49,233 nt of DNA from Candidatus Lambdaproteobacteria bacterium RIFOXYD2_FULL_50_16 (GCA_001783695.1 MFNE01000053.1:80757-129989); one strand, 5' to 3'; positions 31,364 to 40,704 are shown, counted from the first letter of the stretch. The notes: generated from the sequence alone by a model not told the origin. Numbers and translations: made by a program.

Positions 31364-31807
31364 ATGCGAGTGCTAATCGTAGAGGACGACTTTTCAAACT
31401 TGACCTTCATGGTCCATGTACTCAAGGCCTATGGTCAAGTGGACACGGCCCTTAACGGACTTGTTGCACTCGAAGTCTTTAAAGCAACCTACCAGCAGGG
31501 GGGCTTTTACGACTTGGTTTTTCTGGATATTATGATGCCCGAAATGGACGGTTTTACGGTGGAAACTGTAATCCGCCAGTGGGAACGAGACGCCGAAGTC
31601 CCGCCTGAAAAAAAAATCAAAATCGTTATGGCAACCGGCCTCTCTGAAACCGAGCATGTACTGCGCGGATTCCAACTCGGCTGCGACCTCTACCTGCCCA
31701 AACCTATCCTCACCTCCCAACTCGAAGGCTTCATGCGCGAAATGGGCTATGAAAAGCTTCAAATTTTTCCACAAAATCTAACCCCGCCTAAATCTCTCTT
31801 GATTTAG
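31364..31807 (+). CDS. Single-domain response regulator (CheY-like)
   Basis: 147 residues from ATG 31364; a longer frame overlaps the previous gene and is rejected. It is a receiver with E7/D8/D9, Asp55 (LVFLDIMMPEMDG), the switch Thr in VMATGLSE and Lys in YLPKP. The loop around 80-92 (RDAEVPPEKKIK) is longer than usual. There is no output domain beyond a short C-terminal tail (about 20 residues). It may act by protein contact, for example on the flagellar motor or on one of the hybrid kinases nearby. Its stop codon lies inside a 10-bp-arm hairpin. Confidence 0.85.
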   Translation: MRVLIVEDDFSNLTFMVHVLKAYGQVDTALNGLVALEVFKATYQQGGFYDLVFLDIMMPEMDGFTVETVIRQWERDAEVPPEKKIKIVMATGLSETEHVLRGFQLGCDLYLPKPILTSQLEGFMREMGYEKLQIFPQNLTPPKSLLI

Positions 31808-31810
31808 GCG
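31785..31810. terminator. Hairpin between convergent response-regulator and napB genes
   Basis: CGCCTAAATC-TCTCTT-GATTTAGGCG forms perfect 10-bp arms overlapping the regulator stop, 16 bases before the napB stop. It may stop transcription from both sides, although neither side has a strong T-run. Confidence 0.45.
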
Positions 31811-31825
31811 CTCGATAGAGGGGTG

Positions 31826-32311
31826 TTAAAACCGGTTAAGGACCAGTGGCTTCAGGTTGCCAGCTTGGGGGACGTGGCACTGGGTGCAGAAGTAGCGGGC
31901 CGGGTTGTAGTCGTCCGCGACTAGGTCGTATCCCGTGATCCTGGTGGTTTGGGGGCTGGTATCTACTTTACCCAAGGCCACCACGGGCACTTTGTGGTGC
32001 GATTCCGGGATCACCGGGACCCCCTCACCGCCAAACTGATGGCAAGCGAGGCACATATTCCCGTCTTTATTGATATCCATCCCCTCGATAGTATGCGGAA
32101 TCTGGGGCGGGACTCCGTTGAAACTCCGTGGTAAAAGCTTCGAATCTCCCGGACTAATCGCAGAATACCGAGGGGCGTCGATTGGTTTAGGTAACAGGTC
32201 TAAACAATCATGCCGCAACGAAATTTCCTCGCACCCAATTCCTTTAGGCGCAGGGTCACAAGCGGCCAAGGTTAATAACAAGAGGCCAATCAAAATTAGC
32301 TGTTTTTTCAT
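31826..32311 (-). CDS. napB: Periplasmic nitrate reductase dihaem cytochrome c subunit NapB
   Basis: 161 residues. The N-terminus is a lipoprotein-like signal (LLLLTLAAC), so the protein may be lipid-anchored, which is unusual for NapB. Two c-type haem sites are visible: CLACH (about 87-91) and CTQCH (about 142-146). The typical NapB region between them contains HQFGGEGVPVIPESHH, with distal His ligands. It passes electrons to NapA. It starts eight bases after napA, so the order is napD-napA-napB. The electron donor to NapB (NapC, NapGH or NapM type) is not in the window. Confidence 0.9.
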   Translation of the reverse strand: MKKQLILIGLLLLTLAACDPAPKGIGCEEISLRHDCLDLLPKPIDAPRYSAISPGDSKLLPRSFNGVPPQIPHTIEGMDINKDGNMCLACHQFGGEGVPVIPESHHKVPVVALGKVDTSPQTTRITGYDLVADDYNPARYFCTQCHVPQAGNLKPLVLNRF

Positions 32312-32319
32312 GGCTCTCC

Positions 32320-35055
32320 TTAGGCTTTGGTGATTTTAACGGCGCACTTTTTATAATCGGTCTGCTTCGAAAGTGGGCAGGTTTGATCCAAGGTTAACTT
32401 GTTGATCAACACATGCTCGTCAAACCAAGGCACAAAAATCGAACCCTTGGGCATTTTGTTACGCCCCGCAATCTCCACCCTCGCCCGGACCTCACCTCGC
32501 CGCGAGGCAATCAAGGCAAAGTCGCCGCTGGCCAATCCAAAGGCCCGGGCGTCTGCCGGATGAAGCGCCACCGTGGCGTGAGGCATGGCTTTATAAAGTT
32601 CGGGCACCCGGCGGGTCATAGTCCCCGAGTGCCAATGCTCAATCACCCGCCCTGTGCAGAGCCAAAACGGATATTCTTGATCGGGCATCTCTGGTGGATC
32701 CATGTAGGGGCGAAAAAAGATCTTCGCCTTGCCACCCCGAATATTGCCCTGGTCGTCTTTGAAGGCAAACAATTTGACCTTGGGTAATTCTAGGTTGGGT
32801 CCGTTCAGGTCCCCTTGGGGAATCTCTTTTAGGGCCGGTCCATAAAAGTTAAAGGTCTCTCCAGATGCAACATAAGGGTCATATTGTTCATTGTAACGCC
32901 AAGGGGTCTCCTTGCCTTTAACCACTGGCCAGCGTAGCCCTGGGACCTTAAAATAGGTTTCGTAGGAGGCGAGGTCGTGCCCGTGACCTTGGCCAAATTG
33001 GCGGTACTCCTCCCACAAGGCCTTTTGAACAAAAAAGCCTTGTTCTTCCGCAATATGGTTCTTGTGCCCTTTGGCCAATTCACTTTTAGGGTCCCAGGGA
33101 GAACCCTCACCTGGACGTTGGAACAGCACATCAAAGAGGCTGTCTGTTTCTTGATATCCCATGCTTGACAGCTTAGGGATCAGGTTGGGCAGATAGCCCC
33201 CTTCAGCCTGTTCCAACTTAACCTCGCCCCAAACATCGAGGAGAGTAAAACGTTTAGAGAGCTCCAAATATTGCCAAAGGTCCCCCTTGGCTTCTCCAGG
33301 TGGGCTCACTTGCTCGCGCCAATGTTGGGTCCGCCGCTCGGCATTGCCGTAGGCACCCCATTTTTCAAAGATCATGGCGGAGGGTAAAATCAGGTCGGCC
33401 ACCTTACAGCTAACCGTGGGGTAGGCATCAGAAACCACAATAAAACTTCCTGGTCGCCGCGCGGCTTTTACCCAGCGATTGGCGTTGGCATAGTCCTGAA
33501 AAGGATTAGCCACATGGGACCAGAAAAAGTCGATTTTACCAGATTCTAATTCCCGCATCATCTTGACCGCATGGCTGCCGGGGAAGGGGTTTAGGGTCCC
33601 TGCGGGAAGCTTCCAGATAGATTCGGCTTTTTTCCTATGGTCTGGATTGTCGATCATCGTGTCTGCGGGCAACCGGTGGGCAAAGGTGCCCACCTCGCGC
33701 GCGGTGCCACAAGCCGAGGGTTGACCAGTCAAAGAGAAAGCCCCATTGCCGGGAGTGGCTTGCTTTCCCAACAAAAGGTGGACCATATAAGCCTGTTCGT
33801 TAACCCAAGAACCTCGTACATGTTGGTTCATTCCCATGGTCCAGAAACTGACCACCTTGCGGCTTTTTTCGGCGTAGAGTTTAGCCAAGACCACCAGTTT
33901 TTCTTTAAAAGATTCAAGCGGTTCGTCGGCATCGCCTTTGGCCAGCTCGGCCACATAGTCCAAAGTATAGGGCTCCAAGCCTTTGATAAAGTCGGCCTTA
34001 GAAATGGTCCAATGTTTGGCGGCAGACCCTGTATTTTTTTGGGCGACCTTGGTGCCCGCCCCAGACTTACCCAGGCCCATCCCCACTGCTTCTGCTGGCG
34101 AAAGGGTGATCTCGTTCTCTTTGGGATGGGTGGGCTCCAGGCCGTAGCCAATGTCCGTCGGCCCGGCAGCAAAGGTGGTGTATTTGTTGACAAAATCCCA
34201 GTCCACCGCCTGATGGTCGATCAGATACTTGGCGAGGTAGTTAAACAGGGCTAAATCGGTATTGGGCTTGAAAATTATCTCCAAGTCCGCCAGGTCGGAA
34301 CTGCGGTTTTGATAGGTAGAGAGGTTGACCAATTTAACCTGATTGGGCCTCTTTAACTTGGTCGCGGTAACCCGCGCCCAAAGCATCGGGTGCATTTCGG
34401 CCATATTGGCCCCCCAAAGCACCAGGGTATCGGTCAACTCAATGTCGTCGTAATTCCCAGGAGGCTCATCAATACCAAAGGTTTGGAAGAAACCAACTAC
34501 TGCGCTGGCCATACAGTGCCTAGCGTTGGGCTCAATATTGTTGCTGCGGAAACCGGCCTTGATTAGTTTGTTGGCGGCGTATCCTTCATCAATCGTATAT
34601 TGGCCCGAACCAAACATACTGATCCCAACAGGGCCCTTGTCGTTTAAGGTTTTTTTGATCTGCTCGGCCATCACGTTAAAGGCGGTATCCCAAGAAACTG
34701 GGGCAAATTCCCCATTTTTATCAAACCGCCCGCCCGACATTCGCAAAAGTGGCTTGGTCAGCCGGTCAGCACCATAAAGGATCTTGGCGTTATAATACCC
34801 CTTAACACACAACATTCCCCGATTTACCGGGGATTCAGGGTCCCCCTTAACCGCGACCAGCTTGTTATTTTCGGTGGCCACTTGCAGGGTGCAACCGGTC
34901 CCACAAAAACGACAGACCGCCCGGTCCCACTGCCATCCGGCCTCCGATTCTTGAGCCAAAGCCGCCAGCAGTTTGGGAGGTAGTTCCATACCCACGGCCA
35001 AAGCCGCAGAGGCGGCCAAGCTGGCCTTGATAAAGTCTCGTCTTTGGCAATCCAT
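32320..35055 (-). CDS. napA: Periplasmic nitrate reductase catalytic subunit NapA
   Basis: 911 residues from ATG 35055 behind AAGGAG; a GTG one codon earlier is too close to it. A twin-arginine signal ([13 protein letters not shown]) leads the protein. [4Fe-4S] ligands are C48, C51, C55 and C83 (CRFCGTGC and MLCVKG). The molybdenum-ligand Cys is C181 ([10 protein letters not shown]). The molybdopterin regions include GVPWFDEH-like FVPWFDEHV near the C-terminus. The length is longer than enterobacterial NapA (about 830) and closer to the Campylobacterota form (about 925), with insertions in the middle and C-terminal parts. It reduces nitrate to nitrite in the periplasm and depends on NapD for export. 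Confidence 0.93.
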   Translation of the reverse strand: MDCQRRDFIKASLAASAALAVGMELPPKLLAALAQESEAGWQWDRAVCRFCGTGCTLQVATENNKLVAVKGDPESPVNRGMLCVKGYYNAKILYGADRLTKPLLRMSGGRFDKNGEFAPVSWDTAFNVMAEQIKKTLNDKGPVGISMFGSGQYTIDEGYAANKLIKAGFRSNNIEPNARHCMASAVVGFFQTFGIDEPPGNYDDIELTDTLVLWGANMAEMHPMLWARVTATKLKRPNQVKLVNLSTYQNRSSDLADLEIIFKPNTDLALFNYLAKYLIDHQAVDWDFVNKYTTFAAGPTDIGYGLEPTHPKENEITLSPAEAVGMGLGKSGAGTKVAQKNTGSAAKHWTISKADFIKGLEPYTLDYVAELAKGDADEPLESFKEKLVVLAKLYAEKSRKVVSFWTMGMNQHVRGSWVNEQAYMVHLLLGKQATPGNGAFSLTGQPSACGTAREVGTFAHRLPADTMIDNPDHRKKAESIWKLPAGTLNPFPGSHAVKMMRELESGKIDFFWSHVANPFQDYANANRWVKAARRPGSFIVVSDAYPTVSCKVADLILPSAMIFEKWGAYGNAERRTQHWREQVSPPGEAKGDLWQYLELSKRFTLLDVWGEVKLEQAEGGYLPNLIPKLSSMGYQETDSLFDVLFQRPGEGSPWDPKSELAKGHKNHIAEEQGFFVQKALWEEYRQFGQGHGHDLASYETYFKVPGLRWPVVKGKETPWRYNEQYDPYVASGETFNFYGPALKEIPQGDLNGPNLELPKVKLFAFKDDQGNIRGGKAKIFFRPYMDPPEMPDQEYPFWLCTGRVIEHWHSGTMTRRVPELYKAMPHATVALHPADARAFGLASGDFALIASRRGEVRARVEIAGRNKMPKGSIFVPWFDEHVLINKLTLDQTCPLSKQTDYKKCAVKITKA

Positions 35056-35080
35056 CACAACTCCTTAGGGTAGGGGCTTG

Positions 35081-35305
35081 TTAAGAAACATAAAAACCAC
35101 TGACCTGCACACCCAAAACACCGGGCAAAGCCTCTAGTTCAGAAAGTCGCCGCCTAGCAGTAGGTTCATCGGTCGACTCTAAGGTAAGGATCATTTTTTG
35201 TCCCTCTTCGGCCATCAATTCCAGGTCAGTGGCCTCAACAAGATAACCTCGCAACCGGTCTTCAACCCGGGGGTCAAACAACAAATAAAGCGCTGAAATA
35301 TACAT
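35081..35305 (-). CDS. napD: NapA signal-peptide chaperone NapD
   Basis: 74 residues. A ferredoxin-like beta-alpha-beta pattern is seen: YISALYLLFDPRVEDRLRGY, then MILTLESTDEPTARRRLSELEALPGVLGVQVSGFYV. The segment LEALPGVLGVQVS is typical of NapD. It binds the NapA Tat signal and holds back export until the cofactor is inserted. It is the first gene of napDAB, 25 bases before napA. No clear FNR or NarL site stands out in its upstream region. Confidence 0.82.
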   Translation of the reverse strand: MYISALYLLFDPRVEDRLRGYLVEATDLELMAEEGQKMILTLESTDEPTARRRLSELEALPGVLGVQVSGFYVS

Positions 35306-35446
35306 GTCTGCTTAAGTGGGAATGGTTCGTTACCAGTCTAACAACATCTTAGCGGCTAGTGAAGGGTTATTTAAGACAACTGTTTCAATTTAGAACCAAG
35401 TCCCCCTTGCCAAAAATCAGTTTTTTCGCTAGTAGTGAAGTTTTGG

Positions 35447-35523
35447 CGGGGTGTAGCGCAGCCTGGTAGCGTACTTGCTTCGGGAGCAAGGGGTCGGAGG
35501 TTCAACTCCTCTCACCCCGACCA
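35447..35523 (+). tRNA. tRNA-Pro (anticodon CGG)
   Basis: 77 bases including an encoded CCA. Acceptor CGGGGTG pairs with CACCCCG; the D-arm region is GCGCAGCCTGGTAGCGT; the anticodon stem-loop is CTTGC-TTCGGGA-GCAAG giving anticodon CGG; variable GGGTC; T-arm GGAGG-TTCAACT-CCTCT. The sequence is close to standard bacterial tRNA-Pro. A decayed tRNA-like repeat follows 14 bases later. Confidence 0.95.
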
Positions 35524-35536
35524 AAACCTAATACCC

Positions 35537-35596
35537 GTTGGTAGCCTGGCGTCCACCCGTCCGCGCGTCGGAGGTTTAACACACTCACCTCGACTC
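35537..35596 (+). pseudogene. Decayed partial repeat of tRNA-Pro
   Basis: Starting 14 bases after tRNA-Pro, this stretch keeps GTCGGAGGTT-AAC, CTCACC and CGAC in the same order as the tRNA-Pro T-arm and acceptor end (35567-35595), with four substitutions and one deletion. A weaker match to the D-arm (GTAGCCTGGCG) lies before it. It cannot fold as a tRNA. It is either a degraded tandem copy or the scar of an excised element that used this tRNA. Confidence 0.55.
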
Positions 35597-35713
35597 AAAA
35601 AGGGCCTCTGCTTTCGCACCCCCTCGCAAATGCAGGGTCCATCGCCAAGCAACTAAAAGGCTTGAAATATTGGCAGATTAGGGTTGGATTGGTTCTAAGT
35701 TGAGGCTATTTTC

Positions 35714-37912
35714 CTAATTGTTAGAACCTCTCCAACTTTGAAACCCAATTTTTATTCTTCGAATAAACGAGTTCGGTAGGTCAGATTTAAATCCTATAAA
35801 ACCCAAAAGAATCCAAAATCCCACCACATCTAAAAGATAAAAATTGGCAATCGCTGGCCAAAATCGAAATTCAATTTTATGGTTGCCTGCGTCTGGGACC
35901 CAAACCGCCTTAAAATTTCCATTGGCTTTAATAATAGTCGCCTCTTTAGAGTCAACCCAAACTTTCCATCCAGGATACCAAGCATCGGACCAAATTAGAT
36001 AATTTGGCCCCGCATTATAGGACTGAATCAAAATATGGTTTAGCCCAAAATCCAAAACGCTGCTATTCCCCTGTGGAGGCGCGGGGTTGTCTGATTCTTC
36101 TTGGGTTAGCAAAACGTCGTACAGGACTCCTTCAGCTAATCGGGATTGCAAACGCTCCTCCTCGCTAAAGGTCTCGTAGTGCTCGCTCCAGCGTACCAAA
36201 GGAGCTGTTTTGGAAAAAAATTTCGCTTTTTGTTCCTCTGAAAAAAGAGCATGAAGAGCCATTTGTTTTTTTAACGACAGGAAGTTGGGCTCAGTTAAAT
36301 AACAAACCTCCTCAAGCAACAGTGGCCGCCCGTTTCCCCACCTTTCAATAGGGTAGTTTAATCGGTGGGTCCGGTAGGTGGGATAGGGACGATGCCACAA
36401 AAGCTCTTTGTTAATAATTTCGGACCATCCCTCACTATTACCGCCTACCCCACTTATGGCCGATTTGTAGGCGAACGCTTGCTCCATACCAATGCCGACA
36501 ACACACACTACCATCAGCCATTGGAGAGGGAATTTAAAGCGCCTGACCAAAAATAAGTTATTCAGGACTAATAAAAACCAAGTGAATGCCATTACCCCAA
36601 ACAGCCCCAAGTCCTTTTGCATATACAATAGATAGCCTAGGAAGGGCACAAAAGCGAGAATTTCGCCCGCATTAGGGCGATTTGCGCAAAAGATCCAAAT
36701 CCCCACAAAACCGAAAACCCAGATAATTAGACAAACGATATCGTAATAAATTCTCAGATAAAATATTTTTTGCAACGCCGGGGCTAATTTTGAATAAATC
36801 AAAATCAAAAACGGCGACTCCACCCCTTGATACACCGATCCGACCAGTACAATCACCAGCAAAAAAGGTAAATAGGTCCGCCAAGTTTTAGTGTGGAATA
36901 AAGCTAATAAACTAAAAAATAGTAAACCTGTCCGCAAATACATCGGGTACGGACCTTCATAATTTAAATTATAGGAAAAATAAACAAAGTCTTGCCCATT
37001 TTGTGCCTGAACAAATTCCCGAAAGTCGATTAAACTTAACTCACGACCATAGCGAGCAATGGTAGGGAAATCGACTAAATAAACGTATATAAACGGGCTC
37101 AGGCATAATCCCGCAAGGAGTAATACTCCCAGGTTTTGATATACTTCTTTGGTTATTCGTGGTTTAGCCTGTTTAATAAAATAGGGTAAAAAAGCCTTAG
37201 TTCCCGGGATTAAAAGCATAAAAGCGACCAAACAAAGCAAAAAAATGGCATAAGGAACCGCGTAAGAGCCAGAATAGTGCAGGCTCAATAGGCCAGATAA
37301 GACCACTTTCGCCAAAGTCTGGACCTGGGCTCCATCCCATAACCATCGCAAGAGGTAATAAAGCAAAAACAAGGGGAACAGGTGAAGATCGATAAACACA
37401 ACGTTAAGTCCCGCCACTCCCCGCTCGCACATAAACAGCATGATCATAAAACCACCGATCCAACTAAAAATAATCTCTCCCGAATTGGAATTTGTATGAA
37501 TCCCACTTTGGCGGATTAATAAACGGATCAATTTATATAGGATAAAGCTACCCAGTGAAATGGCGAACAATTGGACAAACTGCCCCAGCGCGACCGTGGT
37601 TAACCCTGGGATGAACCGAGCGATCCAGAATACAACTGCCAGCGCAAAATCAATTGGCGAGGGGAAACTGGTTAAAATAAGATAAAAGAAGAAGGGCTGT
37701 CCATTATCGACAAAGGGGTTCCACAGAGGGATTTGGCCGGAGGCTAAGGATTCAAGAGAAAATAAGTAACGAATAAAATCCTCGGTTACCTCGCCTGAAA
37801 CAAACCGATATGGGCCGGTCAGGCCTTTTTGGAAAAATAAGTTAAGCAAAATAAAGGACAACAATACCTTAATTTCAGTCGGCTTTGTATTAAAAAAGGA
37901 AGTTTTTTTCAT
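35714..37912 (-). CDS. YfhO-like polytopic membrane protein
   Basis: 732 residues with about a dozen membrane helices. The C-terminal domain carries SDAWYPGWKVWVD, followed by an N-G-N-F-K-A-V-W-V segment and HKIEFRF, the signature of YfhO-type membrane proteins, then a last helix (IANFYLLDVVGFWILLGF). YfhO relatives glycosylate lipoteichoic acid or other surface polymers, so a GT-C-type transferase is likely. The Gram-negative target is unknown. The coding sequence is richer in A+T than the neighbouring hydrogenase and nap genes. It follows a LamG-domain gene with overlapping start and stop; the three genes form one operon. Confidence 0.65.
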   Translation of the reverse strand: MKKTSFFNTKPTEIKVLLSFILLNLFFQKGLTGPYRFVSGEVTEDFIRYLFSLESLASGQIPLWNPFVDNGQPFFFYLILTSFPSPIDFALAVVFWIARFIPGLTTVALGQFVQLFAISLGSFILYKLIRLLIRQSGIHTNSNSGEIIFSWIGGFMIMLFMCERGVAGLNVVFIDLHLFPLFLLYYLLRWLWDGAQVQTLAKVVLSGLLSLHYSGSYAVPYAIFLLCLVAFMLLIPGTKAFLPYFIKQAKPRITKEVYQNLGVLLLAGLCLSPFIYVYLVDFPTIARYGRELSLIDFREFVQAQNGQDFVYFSYNLNYEGPYPMYLRTGLLFFSLLALFHTKTWRTYLPFLLVIVLVGSVYQGVESPFLILIYSKLAPALQKIFYLRIYYDIVCLIIWVFGFVGIWIFCANRPNAGEILAFVPFLGYLLYMQKDLGLFGVMAFTWFLLVLNNLFLVRRFKFPLQWLMVVCVVGIGMEQAFAYKSAISGVGGNSEGWSEIINKELLWHRPYPTYRTHRLNYPIERWGNGRPLLLEEVCYLTEPNFLSLKKQMALHALFSEEQKAKFFSKTAPLVRWSEHYETFSEEERLQSRLAEGVLYDVLLTQEESDNPAPPQGNSSVLDFGLNHILIQSYNAGPNYLIWSDAWYPGWKVWVDSKEATIIKANGNFKAVWVPDAGNHKIEFRFWPAIANFYLLDVVGFWILLGFIGFKSDLPNSFIRRIKIGFQSWRGSNN

Positions 37913-38883
37913 CAGAAAAACAGGGTCGCATATAAAAAGAAGGCATCGTTGACTAAAAGTAATAAAAATAGTTCCTGCTTAGAATTTTTTACTTTTAGTA
38001 TCAAATTAATCAAGATTAAGTTGAGCACCCCCGCCACCGCAAAAAACCGGACTAGTTTCTCAACGAGTTTAAACCTTTGAACCTTTGAGGTGCGGAAGAT
38101 ATCTAGTCCACCACCTTGACTCAATTCCTTAATCTCCTTTTCATCTAATGCTCTTGACCAAACCAATAACCCTCCATAAATGCCGGACAGTCCGGTTTGG
38201 GGCGAACTCCCAAGGCCGATTTGGGCAGTATCTAAGGGATAGTCGAAGGCAGAAATTGAGCTGGACTCCAAAATATAAGGATTCTCTATCTGATTGCCAT
38301 CAATCCAAAGGCTAATTCCCTTAGTTAAATCGTTTGAAATTACAACCTCAAATGGATGGAATGTATGCAATGAAATACCATCCACATCAAACGAATTTCC
38401 CTGCGCGCTGTAGTGAAGAGACTGGTTCCACATGCGAATCCAGCAGGAAAACAGGGGAGAGGTGGTATGTTGGCTGTTGCCTATCCAAACAAGATTATAA
38501 AGGCTTTTTACTTCTCCTTCCTGGATTTCGTCAGGCCAAACCCAAAACGAGATCGTGTACTCTTTTTGAAAGTCGATATTATCTAGTTTTGAAAGATCGA
38601 TGAAATCCCCTTTAGGACCGTTTAAATGGACCCCTTTAAAATTTTCGCGCGCTAGGAACTGCTTTGTGCCTCGAATTACGGTGTTTCCCTGGGGCTCATC
38701 TGGTTGATCAAGAGGCAAAAAATACTTCAGTTCTTTATTAAGGTTTTTTGAGAGCGCTGAGGGTGCAAAATAAGTTTGGGAGGCACTATTTCTTCCATAC
38801 CAAAGGGTTACCAACGCAAAGGAATAAAACCAAACCAATAATAATCCAGTGATCAAGAGAATGCCTAAAAGTCTTTTTTTCAC
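37912..38883 (-). CDS. LamG/concanavalin-like membrane protein
   Basis: 323 residues. An N-terminal membrane helix (about 6-26) is followed by an extracytoplasmic beta-sandwich of LamG/concanavalin type (about 75-265): FIDLSKLDNIDFQKEYTISF, the W in VWPDE, SLWIDGNQIENPY and YGGLLVWSRALDEKEIKEL are the typical strand and end motifs. Two further hydrophobic helices lie at about 277-295 and 302-320. LamG domains bind sugars or proteins at the surface. It overlaps the next and previous genes by one to four bases. The relation to the YfhO-like protein suggests a common substrate, perhaps a surface polysaccharide. Confidence 0.65.
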   Translation of the reverse strand: MKKRLLGILLITGLLLVWFYSFALVTLWYGRNSASQTYFAPSALSKNLNKELKYFLPLDQPDEPQGNTVIRGTKQFLARENFKGVHLNGPKGDFIDLSKLDNIDFQKEYTISFWVWPDEIQEGEVKSLYNLVWIGNSQHTTSPLFSCWIRMWNQSLHYSAQGNSFDVDGISLHTFHPFEVVISNDLTKGISLWIDGNQIENPYILESSSISAFDYPLDTAQIGLGSSPQTGLSGIYGGLLVWSRALDEKEIKELSQGGGLDIFRTSKVQRFKLVEKLVRFFAVAGVLNLILINLILKVKNSKQELFLLLLVNDAFFLYATLFF

Positions 38884-39971
38884 TTTAATCCTTTAACAAA
38901 ATTAGAATTTGTATTTGGACGTTGCGCCAAAGCAAGTTTATACGTTAACTCTGGTTCCGATGGAATAGGTAGTTGATTTTTAGATAAAATGTTGTAAGCG
39001 ATTTGCTCCGTACTAATCCCACTATGGGGTACTCCAAGTTCTTTAGCTGTTTGGAGTAACCGGGTTCGAGTAGGAAAAAAAATGCTCTCCCAATACTCGC
39101 GTTTACGTTTAATAGAAAACAGTGGCAACCATCGACTCCACGCCACCAAAGCCAACACGCAAATAGAGTAATAAGCCAATTTAATCCATAAAGCTTTTGT
39201 TTTTTCCGAAGATTGCGTTGTTTGATCAGATAAAAATAGGGCTTTCACTTGCTCCTCGGTCAACGCTGTAGAAAAGATCCTTAGGTCTGAATAGTTTCCC
39301 TTTAAACCTATTATCGACTTAATACTAGCACCCAAACGCAAACGGATAAACGGGCGAAGCGAAAATTTTTCATTTTCTTCAAAGGCGAGTTCCCCATCTA
39401 AATATAATTTAACCCATCCTTCTTTTGGATCGACTGTTAAGGTAAACCATTGCCCTTCTTTGGGAAGCAGACTGGCCTTTTCTTGGCATTTCCACAAGTT
39501 GCGGCTTTGCCAATTAACTTCCATACAAATGACGCGGCTCTCTATTTCCCGACTTATGCTGATTGCAGAATCTCGTATATCAAAAGCACTAAGTAAAAGG
39601 ATTTGCCGATAATGATTGGAAAATTGTGCCTGCTTATATTCATCATTTTCTTTAACGCGAAAACCAAGGGTAAACGGCGTTTTGGAAGTGACAAATTTAG
39701 CTGAATGAGCCACTGACAAGTGCAGGTTTGAAGGTGAATCACCGTTCAAAATCAGGCTTTCACCGGTAAAGTGTGATTTTTGATGAAAAATAAGCTTGTC
39801 ACAGCGACCTTCCACTTCGGCAAGGGAGTTGTGTAAGGGATAGTAACAGAGGGGCTCCTCGCCTACTTCTAACTGGGGAGCACTTAAGGGGATTAACCTA
39901 ATAAACTTATCCCAAGCAAAAAAGCTGTATGTAATTAATATTAATAGTAAAAAAGAGGGAATAGTTTTCAT
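38880..39971 (-). CDS. LamG/concanavalin-like membrane protein
   Basis: 363 residues. The N-terminal helix (about 5-24) is followed by a LamG-type beta-sandwich (about 60-245): HSLAEVEGRCDKL, TPFTLGFRVKEN, GWVKLYLDGELAF, GNYSDLRIFSTALTEEQVKALF. The last motif is the usual end of a LamG domain. A second membrane helix (about 266-284) is followed by a basic cytoplasmic tail of 75 residues. The gene is a paralogue of its downstream neighbour, with which it overlaps by four bases. It is the first gene of the AT-rich three-gene surface locus. Cytoplasmic tail function is unknown. Confidence 0.65.
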   Translation of the reverse strand: MKTIPSFLLLILITYSFFAWDKFIRLIPLSAPQLEVGEEPLCYYPLHNSLAEVEGRCDKLIFHQKSHFTGESLILNGDSPSNLHLSVAHSAKFVTSKTPFTLGFRVKENDEYKQAQFSNHYRQILLLSAFDIRDSAISISREIESRVICMEVNWQSRNLWKCQEKASLLPKEGQWFTLTVDPKEGWVKLYLDGELAFEENEKFSLRPFIRLRLGASIKSIIGLKGNYSDLRIFSTALTEEQVKALFLSDQTTQSSEKTKALWIKLAYYSICVLALVAWSRWLPLFSIKRKREYWESIFFPTRTRLLQTAKELGVPHSGISTEQIAYNILSKNQLPIPSEPELTYKLALAQRPNTNSNFVKGLK

Positions 39972-40288
39972 GAATATTGCGGTTTTTCTCCCAATTTGAA
40001 TACTTGTAATTCGGTCTTCGGGCTAACATTACAGACGTCTCAAAAAAGGTCAATGCGAGTCCAAAAAGCCTTTAAGATTTCGACCTTCGGATTGTAACCT
40101 AACTGAAAATAGGAAAAGAGAAGCAAACCTTCTGGTTTTTCAAGGGTCAGAGGCCCTTGCTTGGTGGTTTGGGTGCCAAAGAGCGGACAAAAAATCTTAC
40201 TATCCTTGGCGGGCCCGTTACCGGGCCTTATGAAACAGTCTTAAGACAGTGTGGGGCAAGCCCTTGGCCGAACAAGAAAAAAGTCTAA
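39972..40288. other. Intergenic stretch, no gene seen
   Basis: About 320 bases. It should hold the promoter for the LamG operon on the minus strand. The plus strand has a GC hairpin (GGCCCG-TTAC-CGGGCC near 40208) without a T-run. I see no intact gene; the right part probably belongs to the decayed insertion sequence that follows. Confidence 0.5.
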
Positions 40289-40513
40289 AACGGGCCCAAG
40301 CTGCGCTACCGGGTAGAGCGGTGCTTCGGTTGCTTAAAGCTGCACCAAAGGTTTGATCGGACTCGCTATCTGGGCAAAGCCAAGGTAGAGCTGGAGTTTT
40401 ACCTCAACGGCTTTGCCTACCACCTTAAACAGGCCGTAGGATTGGTCTTAAAGGGAGCAGTCTGCCCAAAAATGGGGCAAATCCCCCAAAAAGGAGTGAA
40501 AACCCGGTTCTGA
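40289..40513 (+). pseudogene. Transposase C-terminal remnant (IS5/DDE type)
   Basis: A plus-strand frame between a stop at 40286 and a stop at 40513 reads KLRYRVERCFGCLKLHQ, then RYLGKAKVELEFYLNGFAYHLKQAV. This matches the end of IS5-like DDE transposases, where VERVFGxLK carries the catalytic Glu and is followed by RYRGLAKVELQxxLxAxAYNLKR. No start codon, no DDE aspartates and no clear terminal repeats are present. It is a fossil of an insertion next to the AT-rich surface locus. Confidence 0.75.
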
Positions 40514-40646
40514 AGGTCAAATCAAGACCGGTTTGACCAAAAAAATGCTATGAACTGCCTGTTTTGTTTCGCGCCTGGGCAACAGGTTCAGTTTAGGTCG
40601 GCTCCTTCTGATTGGACCACCGCTTAAAGGCTTCTTGGACATCGGG

Positions 40647-40674
40647 TTGACAAGGGGTTGCCTCAAGCTTTAAA
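40647..40674 (+). promoter_or_regulatory. Sigma-70 promoter of the OmpA-like lipoprotein
   Basis: TTGACA (40647-40652), a 16-base spacer and TTTAAA (40669-40674), 30 bases before the TTG start codon. The -35 box is a full consensus match. Confidence 0.5.
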
Positions 40675-40704
40675 CTTAAAAATAAAAAAAACTCAAGGAG
40701 TATT

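Noticed and set aside
35435-35656. Open frame across tRNA-Pro
   Set aside because: It is the tRNA gene and its decayed repeat read as protein.
40205-40230. GGCCCG-TTAC-CGGGCC as a terminator
   Set aside because: No T-run on either strand and no gene ends beside it; probably part of the decayed insertion sequence.
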